A DNA stretch of 64,000 bases. Source: Vibrio gigantis (GTDB taxonomy: Bacteria > Pseudomonadota > Gammaproteobacteria > Enterobacterales > Vibrionaceae). Shown in pieces: positions 62,629-64,000 of the stretch (position 1 is its first letter; each line of letters starts with the position of its first letter). The notes beneath the pieces were generated by a model. The model was not told where the DNA came from. It saw only the letters and a program-made list of their open reading frames with translations, and ran no database searches. The stretch lies in assembly GCF_024347515.1 (NCBI RefSeq), contig NZ_AP025492.1, positions 1,984,001-2,048,000 of the forward strand, read 5' to 3'. A program made the position numbers and the translations under genes.

Positions 62629-64000
62629 TCAAAATGCTTCTTCGAGCCTTGGTTCGCTCTTTTTTTCTGGTTGATACTCATAGGCTTCCACCTCTTTCAG
62701 ACGAGCGGTGAAGTGCCTTAACACTGGCGGTTCATAGACAAAATCGAGCCCTTTCACATTACTCGCGTTCTCTTTTACTTTCTCGAACGCTTCAATAATG
62801 AAATCCATATGAGTTTGTGTGTAAGTCGCACGTGGAATGGTTAAGCGCAATAGCTCTGCAGGACACGGATGTTGCTCGCCCGTTACCGGGTCACGACCTT
62901 GTAGCAAGGAACCGATCTCAACCGCTCTGATACCGGCGACTTTATACAGTTCACACGCCAAAGCATGAGCAGGGAACTGACCAGCAGGAATATGAGGAAG
63001 CAATTTACCCGCATCAACAAACGCAGCATGACCGCCCGCTTGCTGACACACAATACCTATCGCCTCTAAGCCATCAACCAAGTATTGAACTTGACCAATG
63101 CGATACTCCAACCAATCTTGACGCATGCCGTCATAAAGGCCAACCGCAAGGCGTTCCATTGCACCGCCCTCTAAGCCACCATAGGTTGGGAAGCCTTCTT
63201 GCACCACACACAAGGTTCGACACTCTGTGTACACATCCATAAAAGAGTCGTCTTTAAAGCACAACAAACCGCCTATTTGGACCATCGCGTCTTTCTTGGC
63301 CGACATAGCCAAACCATCCGCGTATTTGTAGGACTCACGAGTGATTTGTTCGATAGTCCAATCTTGGTAACCGGCTTCACGCTGCTGGATGAAGTAAGCA
63401 TTTTCAGCGTAGCGAGCAGAGTCCATGATCACTGGAATATCGTATTTCTGTGCAATCTCATACACAGCTTTAAGGTTAGCGATAGAGACCGGCTGTCCAC
63501 CAGCCGAGTTACAGGTAATGGTGCTCACGATGTAAGGAACGTTGGCCGCGCCCGCTTCTAATATAGCTTCTTCCAATTTGACGATATCGAAGTTGCCTTT
63601 GAAGTCGGCATTCACTGAGGTATCAAACGCTTCCTTGGTATAAACGTTTTTCGCCACACAGCAATTCACTTGGGTGTGACCTTGTGTTGTATCGAAGAAG
63701 TAATTAGACAAAGCGACCATTTTGTTGCGATCGAGACCTTTCTCCATTTCACGCTTCTTGATAAGAACAGGAATATAGATCTGCTCTGCACCGCGCCCTT
63801 GGTGTGTTGGAATCGTCAAATCGTAACCAAAGATATCCTTAACAGCGTTCGACAATGCATAGTAACTTCGGCTACCGCTGTATGCTTCGTCACCCATTAG
63901 CATCGCAGCTTGCATACGTTGTGTGATTGAACCCGTACCGCTGTCGGTCAACAAATCGATGAACACGTCATCACTGTCGAGTAGAAATGGATTCATACCC
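62629..64000 (-). CDS. tnaA: Tryptophanase TnaA (N-terminus cut by window edge)
   Basis: A PLP enzyme that splits L-tryptophan into indole, pyruvate and ammonia. The visible 455+ residues include [44 protein letters not shown] and the PLP lysine in [11 protein letters not shown]. The frame continues past MNPFLL with a glycine codon, as in full TnaA, so about 35 N-terminal residues and the tnaC leader lie beyond base 64,000. Indole is a signal in vibrios. Confidence 0.93.
   Translation of the reverse strand, partial: GMNPFLLDSDDVFIDLLTDSGTGSITQRMQAAMLMGDEAYSGSRSYYALSNAVKDIFGYDLTIPTHQGRGAEQIYIPVLIKKREMEKGLDRNKMVALSNYFFDTTQGHTQVNCCVAKNVYTKEAFDTSVNADFKGNFDIVKLEEAILEAGAANVPYIVSTITCNSAGGQPVSIANLKAVYEIAQKYDIPVIMDSARYAENAYFIQQREAGYQDWTIEQITRESYKYADGLAMSAKKDAMVQIGGLLCFKDDSFMDVYTECRTLCVVQEGFPTYGGLEGGAMERLAVGLYDGMRQDWLEYRIGQVQYLVDGLEAIGIVCQQAGGHAAFVDAGKLLPHIPAGQFPAHALACELYKVAGIRAVEIGSLLQGRDPVTGEQHPCPAELLRLTIPRATYTQTHMDFIIEAFEKVKENASNVKGLDFVYEPPVLRHFTARLKEVEAYEYQPEKKSEPRLEEAF

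Overview
The window looks like a Vibrio chromosome, probably the Splendidus clade and perhaps chromosome 2. This rests on gene content: vibriolysin-type metalloprotease, tryptophanase, DUF3332-type lipoprotein and VCR-like attC sites. The species is inferred, not proven. No rRNA, tRNA or CRISPR array was seen.

Bases 1 to about 28,430 are the right-hand part of a large integrative defence island. A large serine recombinase (26753-28378) lies at its right end, beside an 86-codon C-terminal remnant of an M32 carboxypeptidase gene that was evidently the integration site; the left end is outside the window. From left to right the island holds: a type I BREX locus (brxR-brxA-brxB-brxC-pglX, with pglX cut by the window edge); a four-gene AT-rich module (6992-11543) with an origin-binding-type SF2 helicase, in which each gene is preceded by the same AT-rich element; an exported ankyrin/LprI-like protein; a two-gene unit of a helical-repeat protein with a GrpE-like tail and an Hsp70-like ATPase without substrate-binding domain; a radical SAM plus thymidylate-kinase-like pair; a RelE/ParE-like protein; a three-gene operon led by a TPR-CHAT protease; and a divergent HEPN protein. 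Several of these units match no defence system I can name.

Bases 28,690 to about 45,660 are ordinary chromosome: a metal-dependent hydrolase-like membrane protein, a TauE/SafE permease, the mesX-mesD oxygen-dependent methionine synthase pair, a MarR regulator with a divergent membrane protein, small enzymes (CYTH, GNATs, GFA, OGFr-like, DUF3626), a histidine kinase/response regulator/DASS symporter cluster, a solitary panB and a NUDIX hydrolase.

Bases 45,742 to 54,462 are an integron cassette array without an integrase (a CALIN). It has six cassettes read on the minus strand and five attC sites. Three attC sites are interrupted by IS110-family elements: two related IS110-group copies at the TAACAAA end of attC, and one IS1111-group copy at the GCGTTAT end. 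The noncoding ends of all three look like bridge/seekRNAs. The two IS110-group copies show compensatory base changes in three stems, and guide-like segments in all three elements match the very attC sites they interrupt.

Bases 55,078 to 64,000 return to chromosome: vibriolysin-like protease, two LysR regulators, a lipoprotein, exported proteins of unknown function, a Dabb protein and tryptophanase, which is cut by the right edge.
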